Counted from the stretch's first letter, positions 53,625 to 62,872 are shown. The stretch: DNA of 64,000 nucleotides from Insulibacter thermoxylanivorax (GCF_015472005.1 NZ_BMAQ01000002.1:1-64000); one strand, 5' to 3'. The notes: a model not told the origin generated them from the letters alone. Program-made: numbers and translations.

Positions 53625-53978
53625 ATCGCTTACCTCCGCACGCTTGGATTTCCATTGACGTCCATGGCTGGTTTATCCTATGTACGGGCATTCGCTCGAG
53701 CAACGGCCTTTGTACAGCGAACATAACATCAGCAGGGCTCCCGGGATCGGCGTCAGCCCTTTCGTTCGACTCTCATCCGTACGAACGGGGTCTTGTCCTG
53801 GACGGGGGTCTCGTCCTGCGCACGGCAAGATGGTACAATGTAGGAAAATAGCTCGTGCAGATTTACTTGTGTGGATTTAATACTTTGTTAATCATTTATT
53901 CAGAAGAATTCAATCGCCCTTGTCTATAATGAAGCTAGAATCGATCTTGAATCGTATACAAAGGAGGCGGTTGGTTAG
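53625..53978. other. Divergent intergenic region
   Basis: About 354 bases between the minus-strand glycosyltransferase and the plus-strand secreted protein. A TATAAT at 53925-53930 is a likely -10 for the rightward gene, with no good -35 at the normal spacing. Nothing else stands out; a short repeated string (GGGGTCTTGTCCTG, GGGGGTCTCGTCCTG) lies near 53788-53818. Confidence 0.45.
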
Positions 53979-55253
53979 ATGAAAACGAGAGGAAAATGGA
54001 GCAAACAATCGATGGTTCTGCTGTCCTTCATCTTGGGCGCAAGCTTGTTCGTCACGACAGCGCTGGCGGATCTTGCATATGCTTCAGGTTATGAGCAGCT
54101 GAAGCAGGCGGTGAAGTTCACCTTCGCCCAGATGGATTCCGGCCTGAGCAATTATACGATGGAATCTACTTTCTACATGCGGGCCGGTGATAAGACCGTG
54201 TACGAAAGCACGAATGTGCTGAAAAGCGACTCGGTGAACAAGATGTCGGAAGAATACGCAGCAACGACGCGAGTCGACGGCGAAGTCTACAACAGTCATT
54301 CTTACCGGGACGAACAGATCTCCGCTTGGAAGAGCAGCAGCGATGATCACTATTACGTGACCGAGTACGGCAAAATAAATGACTGGAGACACTTCAGCGA
54401 TCCGTTCCAAGGAGAGGAGATCCGGGATATCGAGCGGATCATCGATGCGCTGGTAGGCAACCTAAAGGACAACGTCCTGGTCGACATGGGGATGGACGGC
54501 GGCAAAATCTACAGCGGCAGTCTGTCAGAAGCCCAGGTGCCGGCGCTCGTGAATGCCGTCGTGTCCTTCCTCGCGAAGCAGCAGATCACCAGCTACAGCT
54601 ATTCCAGAGAGACGATGACCCGCAAGTTGGCGGAGGATGTCTATGTCAAGCGCGTATCCGGTCAGGCTGCAGAAGATGAGACAGGGCTCTTGACGAAAAT
54701 GAGCGGTGAACTGGTTCTCTCCGGCCTTGATGAACAAGGGGAACCCATGGAGATGGTCTTTGGCTTTGCTTTTCAGATAAAGGACATCGGCAGCACCGCG
54801 GTGATCAAGCCGGATCTGACCAATGCGGTCGTAGAGAAGCCGCATACCATGCATCGCTTCAACAAGAAGCATATCGGTACGTACCGCAACAACATCGTGA
54901 TTGAGCAAAGCGATCAATACCTGAAGATCGGGGAGCGCACGGTAGAGATCACGGATGTTGCAGGCAGCAGCGTCAAAGGCCGTTACTATGAGACGATCGA
55001 TCCCAAGTATGCAGATCTGTATCCGAAAGCGGCGCTCGACTTTACTTTTACAGCGGAGCAGGTCGATTGGCTCACGATCTTTGAATATACGAATGAGGAG
55101 GGCGAGCTCCGTCACGGCGAGATCGATATCTATGAACCGGGCAAGATCTTCCTCAACCTGAACATGCGGTATGAAGACGGCCATATCTACTATGAAGGCG
55201 AAGACCTGCGAGATATTTACTTTGACCATCAGTTTGTAAGGGTGTTTGAATAA
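53979..55253 (+). CDS. Secreted protein of unknown function, upstream of ABC-2 transporter
   Basis: 424 residues with a signal peptide (cleavage after YAS near residue 37). The mature protein is rich in beta structure, with few Cys, and repeats of short strand patterns such as STFYMRAGDKTVYESTNVLK and KTMHRF. I recognise no domain; the size and fold suggest a lipoprotein-carrier-like or envelope stress sensor protein, but this is speculative. It is followed 77 bases later by an ABC-2 ATPase, permease, kinase and regulator, so it may be part of an envelope stress or antibiotic response module. SD AAAGGAGGCGG. Confidence 0.75.
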   Translation: MKTRGKWSKQSMVLLSFILGASLFVTTALADLAYASGYEQLKQAVKFTFAQMDSGLSNYTMESTFYMRAGDKTVYESTNVLKSDSVNKMSEEYAATTRVDGEVYNSHSYRDEQISAWKSSSDDHYYVTEYGKINDWRHFSDPFQGEEIRDIERIIDALVGNLKDNVLVDMGMDGGKIYSGSLSEAQVPALVNAVVSFLAKQQITSYSYSRETMTRKLAEDVYVKRVSGQAAEDETGLLTKMSGELVLSGLDEQGEPMEMVFGFAFQIKDIGSTAVIKPDLTNAVVEKPHTMHRFNKKHIGTYRNNIVIEQSDQYLKIGERTVEITDVAGSSVKGRYYETIDPKYADLYPKAALDFTFTAEQVDWLTIFEYTNEEGELRHGEIDIYEPGKIFLNLNMRYEDGHIYYEGEDLRDIYFDHQFVRVFE

Positions 55254-55330
55254 TCGCTCAGCTGTTCCGGGAAGCGAGCGTTCCCGGGACAGCTTTGTCG
55301 CGTTTATACAGCATAACTTGGAGGAGACTT

Positions 55331-56056
55331 ATGGATAAAGCCATCGAAATCATCAATCTAAACAAAAGATACTCAAACGGGCGCGGGATCATCGATCTCA
55401 GTCTGACCGTGGACGAGGGGGATATCTTCGGCTTCCTTGGTCCGAATGGAGCGGGCAAGACGACGGCGATGAAGATCATGGCCGGCCTGATGCGGCCGGA
55501 CAGCGGAGAGGTGAAGATCTTCGGCAAAAGCGTCCAGCACGAATATGTCGAAGCGATGCAGCATGTCGGCTGCATCATCGAAACGGCGGAGTCTTATCCG
55601 TACCTGACGGCCTACGAAAACTTGAAACTGTTCGCCAGATATTATCCCGATGTCGACGATCGGCGCATCGATGAATGCTTAGAGATCACGGGTATCCTGC
55701 CGTACAAGCACGAGAAAGCGCGCAAGTTCTCCCTGGGGATGAAACAGCGGCTGGGCGTGGCAGCGGCCATCCTCTCGCGGCCGAAGGTACTCATCCTGGA
55801 TGAGCCGCTTAACGGCCTGGATGTCGAAGGGATGCTGGACATGCGCAAGCTGATCAAGCGGCTGAACGAGGAAGAGGGCACGACCTTCTTCATCTCAAGC
55901 CATCTGATCCATGATGTAGAGCTCACTTGTAACCGCGTCGGCATCATCTACGGGGGCAAGCTGGTAGATGTCCAATATACCCAGGAGATCCTTGCTAACT
56001 ATGCCTCATTGGAAAACTACTTCGTCAGCGAGGTGGACCGCAGTGCCAGGGTTTAA
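55331..56056 (+). CDS. ABC-2 transporter ATPase (BcrA-like)
   Basis: 241 residues: Walker A GPNGAGKTT, signature FSLGMKQRLGVAAAI, Walker B VLILDEPLNGLD. ATG at 55331 with GGAGGAGACTT. Belongs to the group that exports or detoxifies peptides and bacitracin-like compounds with a single ABC-2 permease. It overlaps the permease by 14 bases. Confidence 0.92.
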   Translation: MDKAIEIINLNKRYSNGRGIIDLSLTVDEGDIFGFLGPNGAGKTTAMKIMAGLMRPDSGEVKIFGKSVQHEYVEAMQHVGCIIETAESYPYLTAYENLKLFARYYPDVDDRRIDECLEITGILPYKHEKARKFSLGMKQRLGVAAAILSRPKVLILDEPLNGLDVEGMLDMRKLIKRLNEEEGTTFFISSHLIHDVELTCNRVGIIYGGKLVDVQYTQEILANYASLENYFVSEVDRSARV

Positions 56057-56795
56057 AGCTGCATTAATCAACGAATTGTACAAGATCTTCAAACGAAAAA
56101 AACTCATCACTGCGGCCGTGCTGTCCGTGCTTGCCGTGCTGATCGGGCAAGCAGCAGTCACCGCTGTTCAGGCGGGGTTTGGCGTGCGCTTGGCAGGCAG
56201 TGCCGAATTCCCGCTCATCGTGCTGCCATTCTTCGTCTATACGATCCTGCCGATGTTTGCGACCTTCGTCGCGATCGATCTGTTCAACGGCGAATATTCC
56301 GCCGGCACGATGAAGATCACGCTGACGCGGCCGGTCTCGCGCTTCAGTGTCTTCACAGCGAAAGTGACGAGCGTGGCCTTGTTCATCCTTGGCAGTCTGA
56401 TGTTCGTCATGCTCGTCTCTATGCTCGCAGGCTATATCTTTAATCCGGTCAGTGCAGGTTTCATGGGGTTGGTGCGCGCCGCAGCGGCCTATCTGGTGTC
56501 CTTCCTGCCGGTGTTCGTCTTCTCGCTGCTCGTCATCTTGCTCAGCAATTTGGTGCGCAGCGGGGTGACGGTATTTTTCTTATCCCTGTTCATCTTCCTT
56601 GGTTTTATCATGATGGAGTTTATCTTTTCGAAGTATGCCAGCTTCTTCGTCACGTCGCAGTTCACCTGGTATACGCTGTGGATCTCCCAATCTTTGAACA
56701 TCCTCAAGCTTCTGCGGCAGACATTGCTCATGGCCGGACTTGGCATCATGTTGTTCACAGCTGGTTTTTATCTATTTGATCGCAGAGATCTGTAA
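56043..56795 (+). CDS. ABC-2 type permease
   Basis: About 250 residues with six helices from the GTG at 56043 (GAGGTGG seven bases upstream). FNGEYSAGTMKITLTRPVSR is the conserved cytoplasmic coupling region of ABC-2 permeases. Works with the preceding ATPase. Confidence 0.88.
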   Translation: MPGFKAALINELYKIFKRKKLITAAVLSVLAVLIGQAAVTAVQAGFGVRLAGSAEFPLIVLPFFVYTILPMFATFVAIDLFNGEYSAGTMKITLTRPVSRFSVFTAKVTSVALFILGSLMFVMLVSMLAGYIFNPVSAGFMGLVRAAAAYLVSFLPVFVFSLLVILLSNLVRSGVTVFFLSLFIFLGFIMMEFIFSKYASFFVTSQFTWYTLWISQSLNILKLLRQTLLMAGLGIMLFTAGFYLFDRRDL

Positions 56796-56808
56796 AGGAA
56801 TGGAGCCT

Positions 56809-58005
56809 ATGCCGCTAACAAGACGATTCTTCATCTGGAATGCTGTCTCAGTCCTGTTGTCCCTGGGAGCAGCCGGCCTTGTGTCGATGATCTATATGGC
56901 GGTTCGCACCCGCTGGCTGGGCGGCCAGAATCCAGGTAAGGATGGGATGCCACCTGCTGACGGCGGTGTGCCGACGACGCCGGCGGCCCCCGAGTTGCAT
57001 GACGGGAGATCTGCGGCGCCGCTGCCGATCACGCCCGACGAAGCGATCGATCTGTACGGGGATGTGGCTCTGGTCGCTGTGATCAGCTTCATCCTGGTCT
57101 TCATCGCGCTGAACTTGTGGGTGTCTTCTCGATTCTCGCGGGGCATCATCGCACCTGTAGTGAGGCTGCGGGATGCGGCGGTGACCATCAGCCAGGGTGA
57201 TCTCAGCGGCGGGATCGCGGAAGAGGGCGAGGGCGAGGTGCTGGAGCTGGCGAGGTCGCTGGAGCAGATGCGGATCAAATTAAAGGAATCTATCTATATC
57301 CAGCAGCGGTACGATGAGAACAGAAAGTTCCTCCTGTCCAGCATCTCCCATGATCTGAAGACGCCTGTCACGGCGATCAGGGGATATATCGAAGGGATCC
57401 TGGACGGCGTGGCTGCCACGCCGGAGAAGCAGCAGCAGTACCTGGAGATCGCCCGCTCGAAGGCGCTGCAGGTGAGCAATATGATCGATGATCTGCTGCT
57501 GTATTCCAAGTTGGATCTGAATCAGCTTCCTTATCATTTTGAGGTAACGGATATGCGCAAATATTTTGAGGATTGTCTGGAGGACCATCGATATGCTTAT
57601 GTGCAGGCCGGCGTTGCACTGACCTTAAGCGACCGGCTGCAGAAGCCGGTGACGATCCGCATCGACCGTGAACGGTTCAAGCGGGTGATGCAGAATATCC
57701 TCGACAATGCGCTCAAACATGTGCCGCAAGATAACAGCGGCGGCAAGGTGGAACTCATCCTGCGGGAGACGCGGACCTCGGCGATCATCGAGGTGCGCGA
57801 CAACGGACCGGGGATTCCCGAGGAACATCTGCCGCATATCTTCGAGCGCTTCTACCGCGGCGACTGCTCGCGCACCAATGCGGAGAGCAGCGGTTTGGGC
57901 CTGGCGATTGCGAAGCAGATCGTGGAGGGGCATGAGGGCCGGATCTGGGCCGTCAGCAAGCCCGGTGAAGGGACGCGGATGATGATCTCGCTGCGCAAGT
58001 TGTGA
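56809..58005 (+). CDS. Sensor histidine kinase, HAMP type
   Basis: 398 residues: two helices (about 10-30 and 85-107) around a short extracellular loop rich in Pro/Ala/Gly, HAMP (about 110-160), HisKA with SHDLKTPVTAIRGY, and HATPase with N-box NILDNALKH, GPGIPEEHLPHIFERFYR and SGLGLAIAKQI. The small sensor loop fits kinases that sense through a partner transporter. It lies right after the ABC-2 permease. Confidence 0.92.
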   Translation: MPLTRRFFIWNAVSVLLSLGAAGLVSMIYMAVRTRWLGGQNPGKDGMPPADGGVPTTPAAPELHDGRSAAPLPITPDEAIDLYGDVALVAVISFILVFIALNLWVSSRFSRGIIAPVVRLRDAAVTISQGDLSGGIAEEGEGEVLELARSLEQMRIKLKESIYIQQRYDENRKFLLSSISHDLKTPVTAIRGYIEGILDGVAATPEKQQQYLEIARSKALQVSNMIDDLLLYSKLDLNQLPYHFEVTDMRKYFEDCLEDHRYAYVQAGVALTLSDRLQKPVTIRIDRERFKRVMQNILDNALKHVPQDNSGGKVELILRETRTSAIIEVRDNGPGIPEEHLPHIFERFYRGDCSRTNAESSGLGLAIAKQIVEGHEGRIWAVSKPGEGTRMMISLRKL

Positions 58006-58139
58006 GGGTGTGAAGACAGGGAAGCAGGAACCGCTGCACATAATGGCATATCGTTGTAAAACCATTCAAGTACCTTCTGGAACACCGCCGTCATCAGGAG
58101 GCTGTTGTTACTTAGCTACATAGGAGGGGCGCCGCAAGC

Positions 58140-58850
58140 ATGAAGCGAATCTTAATTGTAGAGGATGACCTGAGCATCGCCAATCTGCAGAAGGATTATC
58201 TGGAATTAGAAGGATATGAGGTTGTGATCGTGGCCAGCGGGGATGAAGCACTGGCTGTGCTGGAACGGGAGAAGGGCACCTATGATCTGGTCATCCTGGA
58301 CATCATGCTGCCAGGGATGGACGGCTTCAGCGTGCTGAGGACGATCCGTGAGGAAGAGGATATCCCTGTATTGCTAGTATCAGCGAGGGAAGAGGAGTTG
58401 TACAAAATCAAAGGCCTTGATCTCGGAGCCGATGACTATATCACAAAACCGTTCAGTTCGGCGGAACTCGTAGCCCGGGTGAAAGCGCATCTCAGCCGCT
58501 ATGACCGGATGCGGGAGCGATTCTCCGGCATGGGGGGAGAGCGGAGAAACAGCCGGCTGCAGGTGCGCGGACTGGTCATTGATAAGGATTCGCGGCAGGT
58601 GTTCGTAAACGGCCGGGAGGTCGTCCTTGCGCAGAAAGAATTCGATCTCTTGTTGTTCCTGCTGCAAAACGCGAACCGCGTCTTCAGCAAGGAGGAACTG
58701 TTCGAACGCGTATGGGGCATGGATGCGCTCAGCGACGCCTCGACCGTCACCGTTCATATCGCACGCATCCGCGAGAAGATCGAAGATCATCCTTCCAAGC
58801 CGCAGTACATCGCTACCGTATGGGGATCGGGGTATAAATTTATCGTCTAA
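58140..58850 (+). CDS. Response regulator, OmpR/PhoB family
   Basis: 236 residues: receiver (about 1-118, acceptor Asp in LVILDIMLPGMDG, Lys in YITKPFSSAEL) and winged helix (about 140-236, ANRVFSKEELFERVWG, YIATVWGSGYKFIV). It follows its kinase after a 134-base gap, unlike the usual regulator-first order, with SD TAGGAGGGG ten bases before the ATG. Likely controls the ABC-2 transporter operon. Confidence 0.93.
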   Translation: MKRILIVEDDLSIANLQKDYLELEGYEVVIVASGDEALAVLEREKGTYDLVILDIMLPGMDGFSVLRTIREEEDIPVLLVSAREEELYKIKGLDLGADDYITKPFSSAELVARVKAHLSRYDRMRERFSGMGGERRNSRLQVRGLVIDKDSRQVFVNGREVVLAQKEFDLLLFLLQNANRVFSKEELFERVWGMDALSDASTVTVHIARIREKIEDHPSKPQYIATVWGSGYKFIV

Positions 58851-58939
58851 GTGCGCAGCACGGAACAAACACATGGGACCATTAGGTTCCGATATCATAG
58901 ATTTCTAGTCGCTTTATAATGACAGGGAGGCGGAGCGAG

Positions 58940-59665
58940 ATGAAATATGCGTGTGTAACCGGTGCGGAGCGGGGCCTGGGCTTCGCTTTGACCAAGGAGC
59001 TGCTTGCGGCGGGTTATACGGTCTTCGCCGGCAGATACCTGACGGACTGGCCGGGTCTGGATGAATTAGTGCAGGAAGCGGGCGAGCGGCTGGTCATCTT
59101 CCCCTTGGATGTGCGCGATGACGAGAGCGTGCGAGCGGCGGCGAAGACGATCGCTGCCAGGACTGACAAACTGGATCGGCTCATCAACAATGCGGCAGTG
59201 CTCGGCCGCAAGGATCTTACAGGCGATATCCTGGGCGAGCTGGATTTTGATGAGATGCTCAACACAATCAATGTCTGTGCGCTTGGTTCCCTGCGCATGG
59301 CCCATGCCCTGATGCCTTTGATCATCAACAGTGAAGAGAAGCTGCTGATCAATATCTCGTCGGAGGCGGGCAGCATCGGCCAGAGCTGGCGGACGAATAT
59401 GTTCGGCTATTGTATGGCGAAGGCGGCTGTGAACATGCACTCCACCATTATCTACAACAAGGTGAGGGAACTCGGCGTGAAAGTGCTCAACCTGCATCCC
59501 GGCTGGGTGAAAAGCTGGCTCGAGGGAAGCAGATTCTTGGATGAGGCGCATCTGACGCCTGAGGAATCCGCAGCGAAGTTAATGCGGGTCATCGCTGACC
59601 ATGCGGAGTTGCAGGAAGAACAGCCGATCTTCGTCGATGTGAACGGCAAACGTCAATTATGGTGA
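58940..59665 (+). CDS. Short-chain dehydrogenase/reductase
   Basis: 241 residues from the ATG at 58940 (GGGAGG about nine bases upstream). Classical SDR marks: TGAERGLGFAL, LDRLINNAAVLG, active-site Ser in INISSEAGS and YCMAKAAVN. Substrate unknown. Stands alone after the regulator gene; no operon link is clear. Confidence 0.9.
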   Translation: MKYACVTGAERGLGFALTKELLAAGYTVFAGRYLTDWPGLDELVQEAGERLVIFPLDVRDDESVRAAAKTIAARTDKLDRLINNAAVLGRKDLTGDILGELDFDEMLNTINVCALGSLRMAHALMPLIINSEEKLLINISSEAGSIGQSWRTNMFGYCMAKAAVNMHSTIIYNKVRELGVKVLNLHPGWVKSWLEGSRFLDEAHLTPEESAAKLMRVIADHAELQEEQPIFVDVNGKRQLW

Positions 59666-60080
59666 TATAGCGATCCTATGGTGCTGTCCGATAGACACGA
59701 TCATGCCATGCTACCCATACCATGAAGCCCTGTAGCGGGGACGGGTGTGAGGTTGTGAGCGAGAGGTGGATACAGCTTGAGAACTTTTTGTGTCCTAAAA
59801 ACACGACAAAACCCATGGAATGGCGTGCATTAGGCGGGGTTTTTGTCCGAGATTCCTTATAAAAACATTCGATGGCGCGGCTCGCGAGCGTTTTTTGTCC
59901 TAAAAATCGGATAAAAACCCGGAATTGGCAGGTGTTCGACGGGTTTTTATCCTAAAAATCGTATAAAACACCAGCGTCCCAGTCCGCGAAGGGAGCAGTC
60001 CCGAAAATTCCTGCAAAAAGGCGTTCCCATTCGGGAACAAATCTGATATGATAAACCATATATCAATAAGTGACGAATAT
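59666..60080. other. Intergenic gap before the T-box, with tandem repeat
   Basis: About 415 bases with no gene. A tandem array of about 52-bp units fills 59785-59980. The asd promoter should lie between about 60000 and 60080; CGGGAACAAATCTGATATGATAAACC-like sequence near 60040-60058 holds a possible TATGAT -10 (60047-60052). Confidence 0.5.
59785..59980. repeat. About 52-bp tandem repeat, three and a half units
   Basis: Units start near 59785, 59840, 59891 and 59944. Each begins with a TTTTTGTCCTAAAAA-like string, then CGGATAAAAACCC, then a GC-rich spacer. TTTTTGTCC and GGATAAAAA within a unit are inverted and could form short stems. Units differ by several substitutions, so the array is old. 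Confidence 0.8.
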
Positions 60081-60374
60081 CAAAAAGCGATGACGAGAAG
60101 AGTAGATGGCGGATTTGTTTCTGCAGAGAGCTCCGGTTGGTGGGAAGGAGTGAAACGGCCCCATTGAAGAAAGACTCTGAGCTGTACGTCGGAACCTGTC
60201 CCAGCATGGGGGATGGCGTGCCAGGTGCTCCTGTTACAGAGCTAGGGTATACGCATGCCATAGTGACATGCCGTACCCGAAGAGGCGAATATGGTGACAT
60301 ATTCGTAAAATAGGGTGGTACCGCGAGCAGATCTCGTCCCTAAGACAAGGTTGTCTTATGGATGGGATTTTTTT
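60081..60374 (+). promoter_or_regulatory. T-box leader upstream of asd, specifier consistent with lysine
   Basis: Stem I begins with GATGACGAGAAGAGTA (K-turn region), the distal AG loop is AGAGAG (60125-60130) and the specifier loop reads GAAGAAAGACTCTGAGC (60166-60182). Aligned to known leaders the codon is AAA (60170-60172) or AAG (60171-60173), both Lys. The T-box core is AGGGTGGTACCGCG (60312-60325); TGGT pairs with ACCA, fitting a tRNA with A at the discriminator position. A terminator hairpin follows (TAAGACA/TGTCTTA inside GTCCC/GGGAT, seven T; to about 60374). Uncharged tRNA-Lys would raise asd expression. Confidence 0.9.
60333..60374 (+). terminator. T-box regulated terminator hairpin
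   Basis: TAAGACA (60341-60347) pairs with TGTCTTA (60352-60358), extended by CGTCCC/GGGATG-like pairing and followed by seven T. The 5' side overlaps the antiterminator, as required for a switch. Confidence 0.9.
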
Positions 60375-60424
60375 GTATCTGATATAAATAATCATGTGAA
60401 CCAACGAAAGGATGGTAATGCATC

Positions 60425-61510
60425 ATGGCAGAGAGATTGAAAGTCGGGATCGTCGGCGGAACAGGGATGGTTGGACAACGGTTTGTGGAGCTGCTGGAGA
60501 ATCATCCTTGGTTTGAAGTTACGGCGATCGCCGCAAGTGCGAATTCTGCCGGCAAGACGTATGAGGAAGCCGTGCAAGGCAGATGGAAGCTGGCTACCCC
60601 GATTCCGGAAGCGGTGAAGGGCATCGTTGTACAAGATGCTTCGAAGGTGGAGGAAGTTGCAGGCGGGGTTGATTTTATATTCTGTGCTGTTGATATGAGA
60701 AAAGAAGAGATCCAAGCGCTCGAGGAACAATATGCAAAAACCGGTACGCCGGTAGTATCCAACAACTCTGCGCATCGCTGGACGCCGGATGTGCCGATGG
60801 TGATTCCAGAACTCAACCCGCATCACCTAGAGGTGATCGAAGCACAGCAAAAGCGTCTTGGCACAGCTTCGGGCTTTATCGCTGTAAAGCCAAACTGTTC
60901 CATCCAGAGCTATGTGCCGCAGCTGCATGCTTTGCTCGATTATAAGCCAACACAGGTGGTCGTCTCGACCTATCAAGCGATCTCCGGTGCGGGCAAGAAC
61001 TTCAGCGACTGGCCGGAGATGGTCGACAACGTGATCCCGTATATCGGCGGTGAAGAGGAGAAGAGTGAACAAGAGCCGCTGCGCATCTGGGGTGAGGTAT
61101 CCGGCGGCGAGATCGTCAAGGCTTCAGCACCTGTGATCTCGGCTCAATGCATCCGCGTTCCGGTAACCGATGGGCACCTGGCGACGGTATCCGTCTCCTT
61201 CGAGAAGAAGCCGGCGAAGGAGGAGATGATCGAGCGCTGGGTAAACTTCAAAGGACGTCCGCAGGAGCTGAATCTGCCGAGCGCGCCGAAGCAGTTTATC
61301 ACGTACTTCGAGGAAGACAACCGCCCGCAAACGAAACTCGACCGCGATATCGAACGCGGCATGGGCGTGACGGCCGGCAGACTGCGTGAAGACCATCTCT
61401 TCGACTACAAGTTCGTCGGCCTGTCGCACAATACGGTGCGCGGAGCCGCCGGCGGTGCAGTCCTGATCGCCGAACTGTTGAAGGCAGAAGGCTATATCCA
61501 GGCTAAGTAA
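60425..61510 (+). CDS. asd: Aspartate-semialdehyde dehydrogenase
   Basis: 361 residues, of the archaeal/fungal-type branch. NADP-binding VGIVGGTGMVGQRFVELL, catalytic Cys in VKPNCSIQSYV, and substrate-binding SGAGKNFSDWPEMVDNVIPY. It makes aspartate semialdehyde for lysine/diaminopimelate, threonine and methionine. Preceded by a T-box leader reading lysine, so the cell treats it as a lysine-branch gene here. SD AAGGATGG is somewhat far from the ATG. A strong terminator follows. Confidence 0.96.
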   Translation: MAERLKVGIVGGTGMVGQRFVELLENHPWFEVTAIAASANSAGKTYEEAVQGRWKLATPIPEAVKGIVVQDASKVEEVAGGVDFIFCAVDMRKEEIQALEEQYAKTGTPVVSNNSAHRWTPDVPMVIPELNPHHLEVIEAQQKRLGTASGFIAVKPNCSIQSYVPQLHALLDYKPTQVVVSTYQAISGAGKNFSDWPEMVDNVIPYIGGEEEKSEQEPLRIWGEVSGGEIVKASAPVISAQCIRVPVTDGHLATVSVSFEKKPAKEEMIERWVNFKGRPQELNLPSAPKQFITYFEEDNRPQTKLDRDIERGMGVTAGRLREDHLFDYKFVGLSHNTVRGAAGGAVLIAELLKAEGYIQAK

Positions 61511-61537
61511 GATATTCAAGCAAGCCAGGTAAAGGTC

Positions 61538-61588
61538 AAATCCCCGATCGATATCGACTTTGTCGTATTGGTTTGGGGATTTTTTTGC
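61538..61588 (+). terminator. Rho-independent terminator after asd
   Basis: AAATCCCC (61538-61545) pairs with GGGGATTT (61575-61582), with partial inner pairing, followed by a run of T. Confidence 0.85.
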
Positions 61589-61939
61589 GTGGGATGCGTC
61601 TGAAACGGAGCTGATGCGTGAGTCGACAGATCTTGTCGTCTCAGCCACTGAGTCAGTCATTTTAATGTGTGCTTAGCTCAGCATTCAGCTTGCATAGAAA
61701 AAAACGAAGGAGGCGACCTAAAGGATGAAGATCCTCTTGCAGGAAGGAGCCGGCAGATGCAGAAGTAATATCGTGCATCGCATGACAGACGCGTCTAAAC
61801 ATGCGACTAACGTGTGACTAAACGCGTGACTTGTCGTGTGACAGAAGCGTGACTTGTGTGACTAAACGCGTGACTATTTCAGAATCGAATCATCGTTAAA
61901 CATTCATTAAACAGACGTTAGATATACGGGAGGAACTAG
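61589..61939. other. Intergenic gap with solo stem-loop repeat and short GTGACT repeats
   Basis: No gene in about 350 bases. A solo copy of the 34,714-type stem lies at 61619-61643 with a perfect stem around a GATCT loop. About six copies of a short GCGTGACT/GTGTGACTAAAC string lie at 61795-61877. The leader of the protease gene is at the right end. Confidence 0.6.
61619..61643. repeat. Solo copy of the TGAG-CGACA stem-loop repeat
   Basis: TGAG-T-CGACA-GATCT-TGTCG-T-CTCA, a perfect stem closely matching the units of the array at 34714-35116. Confidence 0.75.
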
Positions 61940-62872
61940 ATGACGAAGCGGGATGAAGAACGGATCGATCACGGCCCAGAATCAGCCGTTGAGGTAAACG
62001 AGCCGGCTGATGTAACAACAGAAATAATAGAAGATAAGGAGCTGTCCAATCAAAGTCAGGACCCATCCGATGAAGATCAGGACCAATTTGACGAAGGCAG
62101 AGAGTTTACGGAGGAAGAGCTCGCACAGATGTTCAAGGAAGCGGAGGAGGAAGAGGAAACTTATGTCCCATTCTTCGCATCTCCGCTCTTTCGTAAGATT
62201 GTGCTGGCTGTAATCGGCATTGTGATGGGGCTGCAGGTCGTTGCGTGGTGGCCGCAGATCTTCTCCCTCGATGCGATCCGCTTCTTGAGGATTTCTGCGC
62301 AGTTGTCACAGTCCGAAGAGATTCAGACTTACAAGCAGTCCGTCGTCGTAGTGCGCACGGAGGATGCCAAGGGGACGGGATTCATCATATCGGAAGATGG
62401 CTGGATCGTCACCAATCGGCATGTGATTGATGGCGCAGAGCAACCCTCCGTGAGCTTGCCTAACGGTGACAGGCTGCCGGCGCGAGTGGCTGCGGTCAGT
62501 GATCAGGTGGATCTCGCCCTGCTTCAGATCGAAGCAGAAGGCCTGCCGGCCTTGCAGCTGGCCGAACACTATCATGGCGAATCCGCGCTGCCCGTCTACA
62601 TCATCGGCAATCCGCTGTTCTTCGACAGGATCGTGAATCAGGGGGAGACGCTGGGGCTCATCGACTACCAGCCGCCGATGCTGGTACTTCAAGCACCTGT
62701 ATACAAAGGCAACAGCGGCAGTCCCGTCATCGATGAAGCGGGACGCGTGATCGGGGTTGTATATGCTACGACTACACTGCGTTTAGACGGCAAGGATACG
62801 AAGGTCGGTTTAGCGGTACCTGTGCAATGGCTGCATGAGCTGTCATCCCAACATCAGATCATTGTCGAGTGA
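61940..62872 (+). CDS. Membrane-anchored trypsin-like serine protease (HtrA-like, no PDZ)
   Basis: 310 residues: a very acidic cytoplasmic N-terminus (about 1-80), one transmembrane helix (about 84-104), and an extracellular trypsin-like domain (about 125-310). The catalytic triad is visible: His in TNRHVIDG, Asp in QVDLALLQIE and Ser in GNSGSPVIDE. HtrA proteins normally end with a PDZ domain; this one stops right after the protease domain. Likely an envelope quality-control or regulatory protease. SD GGGAGGAAC. Confidence 0.9.
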   Translation: MTKRDEERIDHGPESAVEVNEPADVTTEIIEDKELSNQSQDPSDEDQDQFDEGREFTEEELAQMFKEAEEEEETYVPFFASPLFRKIVLAVIGIVMGLQVVAWWPQIFSLDAIRFLRISAQLSQSEEIQTYKQSVVVVRTEDAKGTGFIISEDGWIVTNRHVIDGAEQPSVSLPNGDRLPARVAAVSDQVDLALLQIEAEGLPALQLAEHYHGESALPVYIIGNPLFFDRIVNQGETLGLIDYQPPMLVLQAPVYKGNSGSPVIDEAGRVIGVVYATTTLRLDGKDTKVGLAVPVQWLHELSSQHQIIVE

